Assembly: GCF_000023465.1 (NCBI RefSeq)
Contig: NC_014041.1
Span: 1,881,001 to 1,945,000 of the forward strand
Source of the DNA: Zunongwangia profunda SM-A87
GTDB lineage: Bacteria; Bacteroidota; Bacteroidia; Flavobacteriales; Flavobacteriaceae
Reading direction: 5' to 3'
Length of the DNA: 64,000 bases
Part shown: positions 36,599 through 45,917 of the stretch, piece after piece
Layout of the letters: each line of letters starts with the position of its first letter
How positions within the stretch are numbered: position 1 is the stretch's first letter
Program-made: the position numbers and the translations under genes
The notes under the pieces: generated by a model
Database searches by the model: none
What the model was told of the DNA's origin: nothing
Seen by the model: the letters and a program-made list of their open reading frames with translations, nothing else

Positions 36599-37234
36599 AT
36601 GAAAAAGTGGCTCAAAAACGTCAGTTTTATGATTTTGCTTCTCAAAAGTTGCATCCTTTTGTGTCAGAATTTGGACACAAAAAAGATAGTCGTAATTGAC
36701 CCTGGCCACGGTGGAAAAGATTCGGGTGCAATCGGTATAAATGGCATCCAAGAAAAGGATGTTGCGTTGAATATCGCAAATGCCATTTTGAAGCTAAATG
36801 ATGAGTTGGATAAAACTTTGGACATTTATTTGACAAGGCACACCGATACCCTCATTTCTATATCGGATAGAACGAAGTTGGCCAAAGTCCTTAAAGCTGA
36901 TTTGTTCGTGTCCTTACATTGCAATCATTCGGATAATGTACATTCAAGAAGGGTTGAAGTTTACGTGGCTAATCAAAATTCTGAGTTTTCGGAAGAAGCC
37001 ATTTGGTTAGCTTTTCAACTACAGGCAGACCTTAAAAAAAAACTTGGTTTTGAAAGTAGGGGTGTGAAGTTTGCAAATTTTCAGGTGTTGCGTGAAACCA
37101 TTGCTTATTGCTCGTCATTATTATTAGAATTGGGGTTTTTGAGTAATTGGGATGAGAATATGTACTTGTCAAATTCGAATAGAATTAAAATCATAGCTTA
37201 TTTAATATATGAATCAATAAAATATAAAAGATGA
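36599..37234 (+). CDS. N-acetylmuramoyl-L-alanine amidase (Amidase_3, AmiC-type)
   Basis: 211 residues from the ATG at 36599 (an in-frame TTG two codons upstream is rejected). A signal-like hydrophobic start is followed by an Amidase_3 domain. Zinc ligands and the catalytic glutamate are visible: VVIDPGHGGKDSGAIG, a conserved Glu in GIQEKDVAL, SLHCNHSD, and LLLELGFLSN near the end. It cleaves the amide bond between muramic acid and the stem peptide, presumably to open peptidoglycan for the conjugation channel. It is divergent from the tra operon. No cell-wall binding domain is present. Confidence 0.92.
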   Translation: MKKWLKNVSFMILLLKSCILLCQNLDTKKIVVIDPGHGGKDSGAIGINGIQEKDVALNIANAILKLNDELDKTLDIYLTRHTDTLISISDRTKLAKVLKADLFVSLHCNHSDNVHSRRVEVYVANQNSEFSEEAIWLAFQLQADLKKKLGFESRGVKFANFQVLRETIAYCSSLLLELGFLSNWDENMYLSNSNRIKIIAYLIYESIKYKR

Positions 37235-37338
37235 ACGAACTATTTAAAGAAGTAATTCTATGTATTAAATCAACCTTATGTCGTTTGTTTTTAGAATTAA
37301 AGTTGCTATTTATTAGAAATGTGGATAACCGTAAATAA
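37231..37338 (+). CDS. Possible 35-aa coupled small protein
   Basis: The ATG at 37231 overlaps the amidase stop (ATGA), so it can be translated by re-initiation. The product is 35 residues, starting MNELFKEVILC and rich in Leu/Ile in its middle, like a short amphipathic or membrane peptide. No family is recognised. Kept as a low-confidence call because of the overlap alone. Confidence 0.35.
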   Translation: MNELFKEVILCIKSTLCRLFLELKLLFIRNVDNRK

Positions 37339-37399
37339 AGGAAAAGTTATTTAATTATCTTTATGAGATTTTTCCCTTAAAATGGATGAAGCATAAGAA

Positions 37400-38722
37400 T
37401 TGAATGATAACAACAATATAAATTTTGATTTTGTAAAAGAAATTAAAGAACCTGGTGTTTACCAACTACTTTTTCCAAAGAAGGAAGTCGGGTTGGCAGT
37501 TATGGTTTTATTTGAGAAAATTGAAAACAAAACGCTACCAGATGGAAAATTCATCGAAAAGGATCTTCACGATGCGTTTGCGCAAATAAGCAAACCAAAC
37601 GAGAGATACCCAAAAGAAATTTACAGTGAACATATTAAAGATCTTCAGGAATACTTTTTAGACTACAACCAAGAAACTCAAAAATATTACTTTAAGGATT
37701 ATGCACATAGGTTCTATGCCTATGCAAAGGAAACTTTAGAGGGTAACTTTAATCCAACTCATATTGAAAAGATTTGTAGTCTTCTTACAGCTTCATTAAA
37801 ACAAAGAGAAACTTTAGAGGATTTAAAGTTTTGGCTCAAATCAGAATTCAAAAAATATGAACCTGATCTTCGGGAACAGGTAGACTTTTTGGACAGACAG
37901 ATTATTGAATCTGTAAATAAACTTAAAAACAATACCACAAATTCCGATAAGAATTTTATTGAACTCTTGCGAGAAGTAGAAAGCAATCTAGATAAAGCAC
38001 AAGATCAGAGTAAAGAATTAGCAGCCGCGTATTCTGAAACTAAAGTGATACGCTCAATCCTAGAAAAACGAGAAGATACAGATTCAGAAGCAGATGATTT
38101 AATAGCAGATGTTCACTTCTTTATCAAATATCTCAACGAGAGACTGGATTCTATAGATGGAAAATTAGATAGGATTCAACCAAAGATTAGACATTTATTT
38201 TCTATCCTAAATAGACCTCAGTTCAACAGCAAGATTGAAAAGTTTCTACATTTTCTATTAGATAAGAGTACCGTGACCGGTAAAAAGGATACGGTTTTAC
38301 CAAAGTCGGTACTGAATCCAGTTTTGCATATAGACACCCCTAATTTTACCATTGTTGAGCGAGAAAGAGAATTATTTCCCTCTAAGCCAAAAAAAAGAGT
38401 TTCTTACAAATCAAATGAAGTTAAGATTGAGGAAAACACAAAAAGTATATTAAAAGTACTCACTCAACAGGATTTGATTAGAAAATGGGAACAACACATT
38501 ATTGCCGAAATAGAATTAAGAGGTGGCATCGATTTATCCGCAACGTTCTTTGAAATTATGGAAGATACTAATGATGGACAGATAGCTGTAAGTGCAATAT
38601 ACAGTTCAATACAACAAGCACGTAAATCAAAAAGATTTGATTTTAAAATGAATAAAACTAAACAGACCAACAGTAAAATAGAGCATATTAGTTTATGGAA
38701 GATGAACATACAAAAGATATAA
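37400..38722 (+). CDS. jetA: Wadjet JetA (kleisin-like subunit)
   Basis: 440 residues, largely helical, beginning with FVKEIKEPGVYQLLFPKKEV and with long helices in 150-280. It is the first of four overlapping genes whose third is an SMC-type ATPase and fourth a TOPRIM-like nuclease, which identifies it as the kleisin JetA. In Wadjet, JetABC forms a loop-extruding condensin-like motor that detects circular DNA and hands it to JetD for cutting. A TTG start at 37400 is the only usable one; no in-frame ATG occurs before Met36. It overlaps jetB by 28 bp. Confidence 0.85.
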   Translation: MNDNNNINFDFVKEIKEPGVYQLLFPKKEVGLAVMVLFEKIENKTLPDGKFIEKDLHDAFAQISKPNERYPKEIYSEHIKDLQEYFLDYNQETQKYYFKDYAHRFYAYAKETLEGNFNPTHIEKICSLLTASLKQRETLEDLKFWLKSEFKKYEPDLREQVDFLDRQIIESVNKLKNNTTNSDKNFIELLREVESNLDKAQDQSKELAAAYSETKVIRSILEKREDTDSEADDLIADVHFFIKYLNERLDSIDGKLDRIQPKIRHLFSILNRPQFNSKIEKFLHFLLDKSTVTGKKDTVLPKSVLNPVLHIDTPNFTIVERERELFPSKPKKRVSYKSNEVKIEENTKSILKVLTQQDLIRKWEQHIIAEIELRGGIDLSATFFEIMEDTNDGQIAVSAIYSSIQQARKSKRFDFKMNKTKQTNSKIEHISLWKMNIQKI

Positions 38723-39342
38723 GGGTACAGTTTTTAGACCATCCTGATACAGAAGAACTATTTGCTTCCTTAGACTATATGTTGAAGGATGGTGTACATT
38801 TTCAAAGGGAAGGAAGTCAGGCAAGATATTACAATTACATCTACTCTAATGTAGATAGCTTAAAAGCGTACTACCAGTTTTTATTTAATGTTGAATTGAC
38901 ATTTGGCGGTACCGAAACAAGAGGTTATTACTACTTAGATTTTATTGGTAACACAAGGGGTCAAATAGATGCTGGGCATAGATATCATATGAAGAGCGAA
39001 CACGTTATAATTGGCTTTATCATTTACAAGATTTTTTTCATTGATAATCAAATTGATGTGGCTTCGGTAGAAGACTTGCAAAAAAAGATTAGGACCGATT
39101 ACGAAGATTTAAAACCTGGTATTTACAGATTGATTGCAAAATCAAGGAATACCAATCCCGGGAATTTAAATGACGATGCCATAGATTCAACTGTAGAATC
39201 TGCACTTAGAGAATTCAAAAAAATTGGTTGGGTAACATTAAAGGATGATGAGTTCGACCTGTTACCAGCTTTCGATAGGTTGATTGCCATACACGAAGAC
39301 CACATAAATAATATAGATGAAACTCTAAATGAATTGAAATGA
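38695..39342 (+). CDS. jetB: Wadjet JetB (KITE-like subunit)
   Basis: 215 residues. The N-terminal winged-helix-like part has DHPDTEELFASLDYMLKDG, the middle has FLFNVELTFGGTETRGYYYLDF, and the C-terminal part holds a second helical domain with VTLKDDEFDLLPAFDRLI. Length and organisation fit the KITE protein that binds the kleisin in Wadjet. It overlaps jetA by 28 bp and jetC by 4 bp (ATGA), a tightly coupled arrangement typical of jet operons. Confidence 0.88.
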   Translation: MEDEHTKDIRVQFLDHPDTEELFASLDYMLKDGVHFQREGSQARYYNYIYSNVDSLKAYYQFLFNVELTFGGTETRGYYYLDFIGNTRGQIDAGHRYHMKSEHVIIGFIIYKIFFIDNQIDVASVEDLQKKIRTDYEDLKPGIYRLIAKSRNTNPGNLNDDAIDSTVESALREFKKIGWVTLKDDEFDLLPAFDRLIAIHEDHINNIDETLNELK

Positions 39343-42300
39343 AGAGATACCCTAGAATAAAAAGACTATCTACTTTGGGCATCGTGCATCATCAATCATT
39401 TGATTATGATTTTAATCCATTCAGAACAGATTTTGTTGGCGAAGGTGGTTCTGGTAAGAGTATGATTGCAGATATTTTGCAACTCATTTTTGTAGGTTCT
39501 GCTGCCTTTCATTCACCTACAGATAGTAGTGAGCCAAGGAAACCCAAAACTATGGTGTTAAGGACATCTGGTAAAGGTACAGATATGGGTTACGCTTTTA
39601 TCAATATAAAACTCGAAAAAGATGCCTTTGTAGTTATAGGTATATATCTTGAAAGTACCGGAAGCTCACGTTCTTTTATTATTCAGCAAGGAGAAAATTT
39701 TGAACCAGAAGATGAATTGCTTCCATTTAGTAAAGCCCTTAGTTTTTCAGATTTTCTAAAGGACAACAGTATTTTACCAATAGAAGATTTAAAAAATCAC
39801 ATATTCGACACCAAAGGATATGTATGCGAATCTTGGACACGACCAGACAAGTTTCACAAACTGTTGTTTGAAAACTTTATTATACCGGTTGACTTGTCCA
39901 TCAACCAAGAATCACTAAAGAGCTATGCTAAAATCATTCAGGCATTCTCTAGAGAATCTTTAGACATCAAGAAAAGCGAAAAAATTCAGGAATTTCTATT
40001 CGGAAGTGACAAAGAAAAAGAGCTGAAACTAGAATTTGATAAAGCTGTTGAAGAATTGAGTGGCGATATCCGTCAGTTTGAATCTAACAGGGATGAGATA
40101 GATATGTTAACCCACAAGCAGACAGAGCTGCAAGATCTTCTCAATCTGAAAAAGAAAAGGGACAAAGCAAAGAGCGAATTTTTAAACACAAAATTTCATT
40201 ATTTAAATCAGCAGATAAATCTATCTAATGGTAAAATGACTGAAAAGTTAGATGCCTTTTTTAATAATCGAAACACATTAAATGGACTTAAGAATTTTGC
40301 AGAAACTAAAGTTGAAGAGCTGAAATTAAATATACCTGCTCTAGACGAAGACTTTGAAAAGGCTTCTGCGGAAAGGATGATATGGCAAGGAAAAAGCAAG
40401 AATTTGAAAAAGTATTTTTCTTGGATGCAATATTTTGAAAAGACAGGGGAAGAACTTTCAGAACATTATCACAGTTATCATAAAAACAAGCAGGACATTG
40501 AGCGAATAGCACAATTAAAGTCCTTACTAAAGTATAATAATATCTACGGCTTCTTCGGGAACAATGATAAGCTTGACAAGAGCACTTTATTGAATATCGC
40601 CGAAACGATAAAGGGATTTGAGTCTTCACTAGAAGAAAAAAGGAAACTCAAAGTGCTAAACAATTTGGACGATACCGCTTCACTTGCGCATTGGGCATTA
40701 AATCTCAAACGGAAGTTGAACTTAAAAGAGGAAAGTGTAGTTCACAAATATCAAAACGATAATATTACCACCGAAGAACCTACAAACGGGATAAAGGAAA
40801 GATATATTCCAGAGCCAAAACTGCTCATTAAAAATCTGCAAATCACAAAGGATCAAGATGATGGTTTTTGGATAGACTTGGGTGGGGTTCGCGAGTATAT
40901 TCCGTATGTAAAAAAACCAATTTTTGATACGGGTAACTCAGATAAAATCAAAGATTATTTTTCAAAACAAAAAACAACTTTAGAAAATGATATTAAAGAT
41001 TTAGAAAAGGAATTGAAGAGTTGGACAATTTTAAAAGAGCTTTTAAATAACTTGGAAAACGCATCAACATATCTTTTGTCTTGGGAATCAAAAGATGTTA
41101 ACTCTAAGTTTGACAAGCACGAACTGTTTGGGGAAACCCCAGATACCATAAAGCAATATTTGAAATTACTGGATGAAGATGAACTGATAGATGACGGTTT
41201 AAGAATGGCAAATAAGGTCTATAAGAAGATAGATGAAAAGCGTTCTGAAAATATTTCGTTAATTAAGGGGTTAGAGACAAACCTAAAAACAATTTCAATT
41301 CCTGAAATCGAAGAAGATGTTAACCAACTAACCGTAAAATATAACTATGAAGTAAAAGATACGAATGGTTTTGTCAGATTGAAAAAAACGTTAGTTCAAA
41401 AAAAAGATTTCTATGACACTTTTGTTTCAAAGCTTCAAGAAGAGATAAAAAATGAAATAGCTGTTGAAGATTTAAAATTTGAAGACAAAGCAATAGATGT
41501 TTTTAAGACAGATTTGCAAAAATTAATTGCTGACCATCCAAAAATCACTTCAGAAACTTATCAGGATGAGATTGAACTTTCTTCAGATTTATTAGAAGAA
41601 AAGGATACCCTAAATGCAGAATGTCAAAAACACTACAATACTAAATACGTTTTAGTGATAAAGGAATTTTTGAAAGAAAAAGCCAATCGCTATTTAGAAA
41701 CAGATGATTTTAGACAAATATGCTCTGAAATTCTACCACCAGAGATTTTTTCAGAGAAGGATTTAGAAGATGATGAAATCATTCCACGTATAAAAAAGTT
41801 ACTCAATGATATCAACATCAAGAATAAGCAGCTCAACATAAGAAAACTTCAAAAACTAACGAGTATAGTGGATAAGGTTCGTAATGAAGTAAGTGAACAG
41901 ATATATTACTCAAGAAAAATTAGGGATTTTATAGATGCAGATGATAAGACGATAACTGGCGGTCACAGAGCTAAATTGTCTATTAATTTTGAAAATAGCT
42001 ATCCTAAAGAGTGGATGGAAGATTTTATTGATAAAATACGGGAAGACATTCGAGTATCAAGTGAGAATAATCTATTCAATGATTTACAGGGCGTTTCTAA
42101 TGAATTAGAAAAATATACATCGCTAGAAGAAAAAATGCAGGAAGCATTTTATAGATGTGGCGGTTCTAGAAATTTAAAGCCTAAAATTATAGAATTACTC
42201 AACCCTAAATCATATTATGGGTTAAACTTTACTATCAAATCCTTGCACGGAAAAACCAATCCAGGAAGCACGAGTCAGACCTATGCAGCAATTGCACTTT

Positions 42301-42590
42301 TATGTATTGCTAGGCTATCACTAATTAATAGAGTTGCCAAGGACAAAGTAAGGGATGGGATAAGGTTTATGCCTATTGACGAGGCTGCTGGTCTAGGAAG
42401 TAATTTCGATATGCTTTACGATATCGCCAAAGCTAATGATTACCAGATTATTTCGTTGTCAATTCAGCCTTATAAAGTTGATATGCTAAACCAGTATATC
42501 TACTTACTTCATAATAATCTAGAAGAATCTGATAAAGTAAATTATGAACCAGTTCCAATATTTGGGGATTTTGATGATAACTTAAATTAA
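39339..42590 (+). CDS. jetC: Wadjet JetC (SMC/MukB-like ATPase)
   Basis: 1083 residues. An N-terminal ATPase head has Walker A GEGGSGKS (34-41). Two long coiled-coil arms (about 215-460 and 520-900) flank a hinge-like region. The C-terminal head has a signature-like GSTSQTYAAIALLCIARLS and Walker B RFMPIDEAAGLGS. All parts of an SMC motor are present. JetC extrudes DNA loops with JetA and JetB. The reading frame is unbroken, so the system is probably active. Confidence 0.93.
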   Translation: MKRYPRIKRLSTLGIVHHQSFDYDFNPFRTDFVGEGGSGKSMIADILQLIFVGSAAFHSPTDSSEPRKPKTMVLRTSGKGTDMGYAFINIKLEKDAFVVIGIYLESTGSSRSFIIQQGENFEPEDELLPFSKALSFSDFLKDNSILPIEDLKNHIFDTKGYVCESWTRPDKFHKLLFENFIIPVDLSINQESLKSYAKIIQAFSRESLDIKKSEKIQEFLFGSDKEKELKLEFDKAVEELSGDIRQFESNRDEIDMLTHKQTELQDLLNLKKKRDKAKSEFLNTKFHYLNQQINLSNGKMTEKLDAFFNNRNTLNGLKNFAETKVEELKLNIPALDEDFEKASAERMIWQGKSKNLKKYFSWMQYFEKTGEELSEHYHSYHKNKQDIERIAQLKSLLKYNNIYGFFGNNDKLDKSTLLNIAETIKGFESSLEEKRKLKVLNNLDDTASLAHWALNLKRKLNLKEESVVHKYQNDNITTEEPTNGIKERYIPEPKLLIKNLQITKDQDDGFWIDLGGVREYIPYVKKPIFDTGNSDKIKDYFSKQKTTLENDIKDLEKELKSWTILKELLNNLENASTYLLSWESKDVNSKFDKHELFGETPDTIKQYLKLLDEDELIDDGLRMANKVYKKIDEKRSENISLIKGLETNLKTISIPEIEEDVNQLTVKYNYEVKDTNGFVRLKKTLVQKKDFYDTFVSKLQEEIKNEIAVEDLKFEDKAIDVFKTDLQKLIADHPKITSETYQDEIELSSDLLEEKDTLNAECQKHYNTKYVLVIKEFLKEKANRYLETDDFRQICSEILPPEIFSEKDLEDDEIIPRIKKLLNDINIKNKQLNIRKLQKLTSIVDKVRNEVSEQIYYSRKIRDFIDADDKTITGGHRAKLSINFENSYPKEWMEDFIDKIREDIRVSSENNLFNDLQGVSNELEKYTSLEEKMQEAFYRCGGSRNLKPKIIELLNPKSYYGLNFTIKSLHGKTNPGSTSQTYAAIALLCIARLSLINRVAKDKVRDGIRFMPIDEAAGLGSNFDMLYDIAKANDYQIISLSIQPYKVDMLNQYIYLLHNNLEESDKVNYEPVPIFGDFDDNLN

Positions 42591-42613
42591 CTGGAAAACT
42601 GCTCATTGCCATA

Positions 42614-43567
42614 ATGAAGAAAAACGTAGAGTGGAAATATTTAATTGGTCTTAACCAGTTGTACGAGAAGGGTAGAACTAACCTTAGAATCGAGAATAAT
42701 AGTTTTATCAAACAAGTATTGATGAGGCAGAAAAAGCTAATAAAACCAAAAATGGGCAATCCTAAAATATTGGAAGCCAAATATGGTTATAAGGACTATT
42801 ACAAAGAGGAATTTTTGAGCTACTTTGAGTACTATTCCAAGTTTTTTGAAAAAGCGGGATTAGAAAGTAACGCCCACAAAACCTACAATGAAGACGATTT
42901 AAAAAGTTTGGCTTTCATTTATTATCAAAAAGACCAGCTGAAGAAGAATCTAACAACCGAATATACATTTTCAACAAGAGTCTTCAAGGGTAAAGGTGCT
43001 AAATATTTAACTAATAAACCCAGTTTGCGCAATGCCGTATTACAGCTTTTAGAGATTGATGAATTTCCAGAGAAAGACCCGAAGAATGCTCAATGGCGAT
43101 TTGTAGTCGATTGTGAAGATCCTAAGTTGGTTGTTATTTGCGAAAACATAGCCTGCCTTAAAGTGCCTTATGAATACAAACAAAATAACATTGAGTTATG
43201 GTACGTAGGCGGTAATAATACAAATCCTTTAAAGGATATTTCTGCGAAGAAAATAGAATTACCTCTCTTTTATTTTTGCGATTGGGACCATCACGGACTA
43301 TCTATTTATTCTAGAATAAAAGGCATCTTTCAGGAAAAAGGAAAAGAAATAAGACTAGTTGAACCTACCACATTAGATAATGCACTACCTGTAGATTCAC
43401 CACACCACAATAGTAAGTGGCGCAAAAAGGAATTTTCAGGATTAAAAAAAGAGAACTTTTCTGTGCAACAACAAGACATAATTAACAACTTGATTCAAGA
43501 TAATATATGGGTAGAAGAAGAATCAATGGATTTGTTAGAACTTCTGGGAATGAAAAGTTTAAATTAA
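42614..43567 (+). CDS. jetD: Wadjet JetD (TOPRIM-like nuclease)
   Basis: 317 residues. The C-terminal DUF2220-type domain has FVVDCEDPKLVVICENIAC, the acidic catalytic motif CDWDHHGLSIYSRI, and a terminal IWVEEESMDLLELLG, matching the topoisomerase VI-like TOPRIM nuclease of Wadjet. The N-terminal part (1-130) is a winged-helix or arm region. JetD cleaves circular DNA trapped by JetABC. It is slightly shorter than the best known JetD proteins. It starts 23 bp after jetC and ends 10 bp before the Shedu gene. Confidence 0.9.
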   Translation: MKKNVEWKYLIGLNQLYEKGRTNLRIENNSFIKQVLMRQKKLIKPKMGNPKILEAKYGYKDYYKEEFLSYFEYYSKFFEKAGLESNAHKTYNEDDLKSLAFIYYQKDQLKKNLTTEYTFSTRVFKGKGAKYLTNKPSLRNAVLQLLEIDEFPEKDPKNAQWRFVVDCEDPKLVVICENIACLKVPYEYKQNNIELWYVGGNNTNPLKDISAKKIELPLFYFCDWDHHGLSIYSRIKGIFQEKGKEIRLVEPTTLDNALPVDSPHHNSKWRKKEFSGLKKENFSVQQQDIINNLIQDNIWVEEESMDLLELLGMKSLN

Positions 43568-43577
43568 AAATAAAGAT

Positions 43578-44762
43578 TTGGTAGAGATAGAAAAAATAGA
43601 TTCAAAACTTGTATTAAAATACTATTCCGACTATGAGCCTACGGAATGGCTAGATAAGAAATTAGAAACGCTAATTCCTTTTAAAATCAAGCATATTTTT
43701 AATGTAGGAAGTAAGTCTCTACTTAAAAAGATTGAAAATGAATTTCAAGAATCTGAGTACTTCTTTGAGATTGGCGAATTAATGGATGGCTACTATGGTG
43801 TTTACAGAGAAGTTTTGGGTGTGTCTAATACATTTTTCTTTCATAAATCTTTGGATATTAAACTCGACTATTTTTTCGTAAAATCTAAATCCTCACTTCT
43901 GTTGCAAATAGATAAACATTTGCAAGAAGACATTTATATTGGTGGTCCAAAAGAAACTATATTACCAATCGAAGAATTTGAAAAACTCATTAAAATTTTC
44001 CCCACTACTCACGAAATTACCCTATATCGTCAGGCAAAAGTCACATCAGTTTTAAAGAATTATTTTGACTATATTACAGATAAGGAAGAATCTTATCAAA
44101 ACTATCTAAACAATAAAACACCCAACTATGGTAGCAACTTAAGAAAAACGTTTCGGGAAGCCGATATTGTCAAATATCAAACGCTTTTAGAGAAACTAAA
44201 GGAAATGCTTTCCAATGAAGTGAAGTACACAGAACATCAATGGCAAGCTGAAATTATTGAAATAATATTATTACTATTTCCTAAATACATCGCGGTATTT
44301 GACGAAGTAAAGTTTAAGGACATCTACAATAACAAAACCAGAAGACTAGATTACGGATTAATCGATTTTATGGGGAATCTAGACATTGTTGAAATAAAAA
44401 TTCCTTTTGATAAGAACATCGTATCGGCTAACCCTTACAGAGATAATCACATTCCAAATAAGGATTTATCTGGAACAATAATGCAAATAGAGAAATACAT
44501 ATTTTATTTAAACAAAACTGGGGCAAACGGGGAAAAAAGATTGACTGAAAAATACAAAGACCAACTACCAGAAAAATTGAAAATTAAGATTACAAACCCG
44601 AATGGAATGATTATTATGGGAAGAGATAATAACCTAACAGAAAGTCAACTTTCAGATTTTGAGATAATTAAAAGGAAGTACAAGAACATAATAGATATTT
44701 TTACATACGACGATTTAATGCGTAGAATGGAAATAATGTTGGCGCAGCTAGAACGGATATAA
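43578..44762 (+). CDS. sduA: Shedu-type nuclease (DUF4263), last gene of the jet operon
   Basis: 394 residues. The C-terminal half is a PD-(D/E)XK nuclease of the Shedu type: an acidic residue in KYTEHQWQAEIIEIILLL, Asp in RRLDYGLIDFMG, Glu-x-Lys in LDIVEIKIP, then the conserved QIEKYIFYLNKTG helix and IMGRDNNLTESQLSDFE. The N-terminal half is probably the sensor domain. Single-gene Shedu systems defend against phage by nicking DNA. The gene begins 10 bp after jetD, in the same direction, with a TTG start at 43578, so it is co-transcribed with Wadjet rather than free-standing. Confidence 0.85.
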   Translation: MVEIEKIDSKLVLKYYSDYEPTEWLDKKLETLIPFKIKHIFNVGSKSLLKKIENEFQESEYFFEIGELMDGYYGVYREVLGVSNTFFFHKSLDIKLDYFFVKSKSSLLLQIDKHLQEDIYIGGPKETILPIEEFEKLIKIFPTTHEITLYRQAKVTSVLKNYFDYITDKEESYQNYLNNKTPNYGSNLRKTFREADIVKYQTLLEKLKEMLSNEVKYTEHQWQAEIIEIILLLFPKYIAVFDEVKFKDIYNNKTRRLDYGLIDFMGNLDIVEIKIPFDKNIVSANPYRDNHIPNKDLSGTIMQIEKYIFYLNKTGANGEKRLTEKYKDQLPEKLKIKITNPNGMIIMGRDNNLTESQLSDFEIIKRKYKNIIDIFTYDDLMRRMEIMLAQLERI

Positions 44763-44782
44763 GATTTTTGGAATTTGAGAAT

Positions 44783-45907
44783 CTATTCTTGCTCAATGAG
44801 AGTATTAAGGGTGTGCATTCTGCTTTGTTCAGTTGTACCAGTTATTTGATGAAAAAAGCCTGGATTGTGGTTATCAGATTTAGAAATAATCTTCACGTAA
44901 AGCTGAAGATTGCTTTTTTGTAAATCATTTAATTTTTCAAACTCTGAGATTATTAGTTTTTCAGGATGATTATTTATGAAACTATGATATTTAGAGGTTA
45001 AGCCTACTATGATATCGGAAAATTGAATCATAATTTCTGATTTTGAATCTTTGAATACATAGTTGTTCAAAGTCCTTTTTCCATCAATAAGATTAAATCG
45101 ACCTATAATTTTTTGGATGGCATCTTCATTGTCAAACGTATGTGTAGAGTTTTTGAACATATAAATTTGTTTGATGTAAAACTGGTAAAACTCTTCTATT
45201 AACATATTATCTTTTTCTCCGCCTAGAAAAGGCATTTTTCGCTCCATACCTGAAAAGTCAAGTATTTCTTTGAGAATTTTTAGACTTTTCTGATTTTTTA
45301 CATTTTCATTGTCATAGCTGGTTATAGCTATAATTTTTATTATAAATTCAGGAATATCTTCCTCACTTATGTTTGGGTATTTAAAATCAAAAAATAGAGC
45401 TCTAGTTTCATCTAAGTGTTCTCTAAGAACTTGGTGCATAACATCTTTTAGCTCTGCAATAAAATGAGGTCCACGGTCTAACAATTCTTTACGATTCATA
45501 AGTGCAGAATCCACAATATCAACTATAGAATAATACAAAAGATTAATACTAGAAAGATGAACTAATATATCTTCATTATCAATAAATTGTAGATAGGTAT
45601 TTATTTTTTGAGAGTTTAAGCAACTTATAAAATCGCCACTAGCTAAATGTTTGAACTTGATTTCCTTTACATTTTTTTGCAATTGTAAAGAATCCTTAAG
45701 CTCTTTGAAGTTGAATACATTCCCAGCATCAACTATTCCACCCAAAACAAAACTACCAGTTATTGAGGAGTTGAAATCTGTTTCTTTGGTGTATAGTTTT
45801 CTCGGGTTATTGGATTCATCATAGAAAAAATGATATTTTCCATCAAAGTTGATATGTGGAGCGAGTGATTTCTGACCATCTCTTATTTTGTTTATGGGAA
45901 AATCCAT
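44783..45907 (-). CDS. DUF3800-like protein (RNase H-fold), possible defence effector
   Basis: 374 residues. The start has KYHFFYDESNNPRKL (Asp30, Glu31), the usual opening of DUF3800 proteins, and near the C-terminus IMIQFSDIIVGLTSKYHSF gives the second conserved Asp of that family. DUF3800 has a predicted RNase H-like fold and is often found in defence islands, but with no settled function. It is the second gene of a minus-strand pair, 10 bp after the PD-(D/E)XK-like gene, and converges on the jet-Shedu operon 20 bp away. Family assignment is by motif memory only. Confidence 0.65.
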   Translation of the reverse strand: MDFPINKIRDGQKSLAPHINFDGKYHFFYDESNNPRKLYTKETDFNSSITGSFVLGGIVDAGNVFNFKELKDSLQLQKNVKEIKFKHLASGDFISCLNSQKINTYLQFIDNEDILVHLSSINLLYYSIVDIVDSALMNRKELLDRGPHFIAELKDVMHQVLREHLDETRALFFDFKYPNISEEDIPEFIIKIIAITSYDNENVKNQKSLKILKEILDFSGMERKMPFLGGEKDNMLIEEFYQFYIKQIYMFKNSTHTFDNEDAIQKIIGRFNLIDGKRTLNNYVFKDSKSEIMIQFSDIIVGLTSKYHSFINNHPEKLIISEFEKLNDLQKSNLQLYVKIISKSDNHNPGFFHQITGTTEQSRMHTLNTLIEQE

Positions 45908-45917
45908 TATGAATTTA

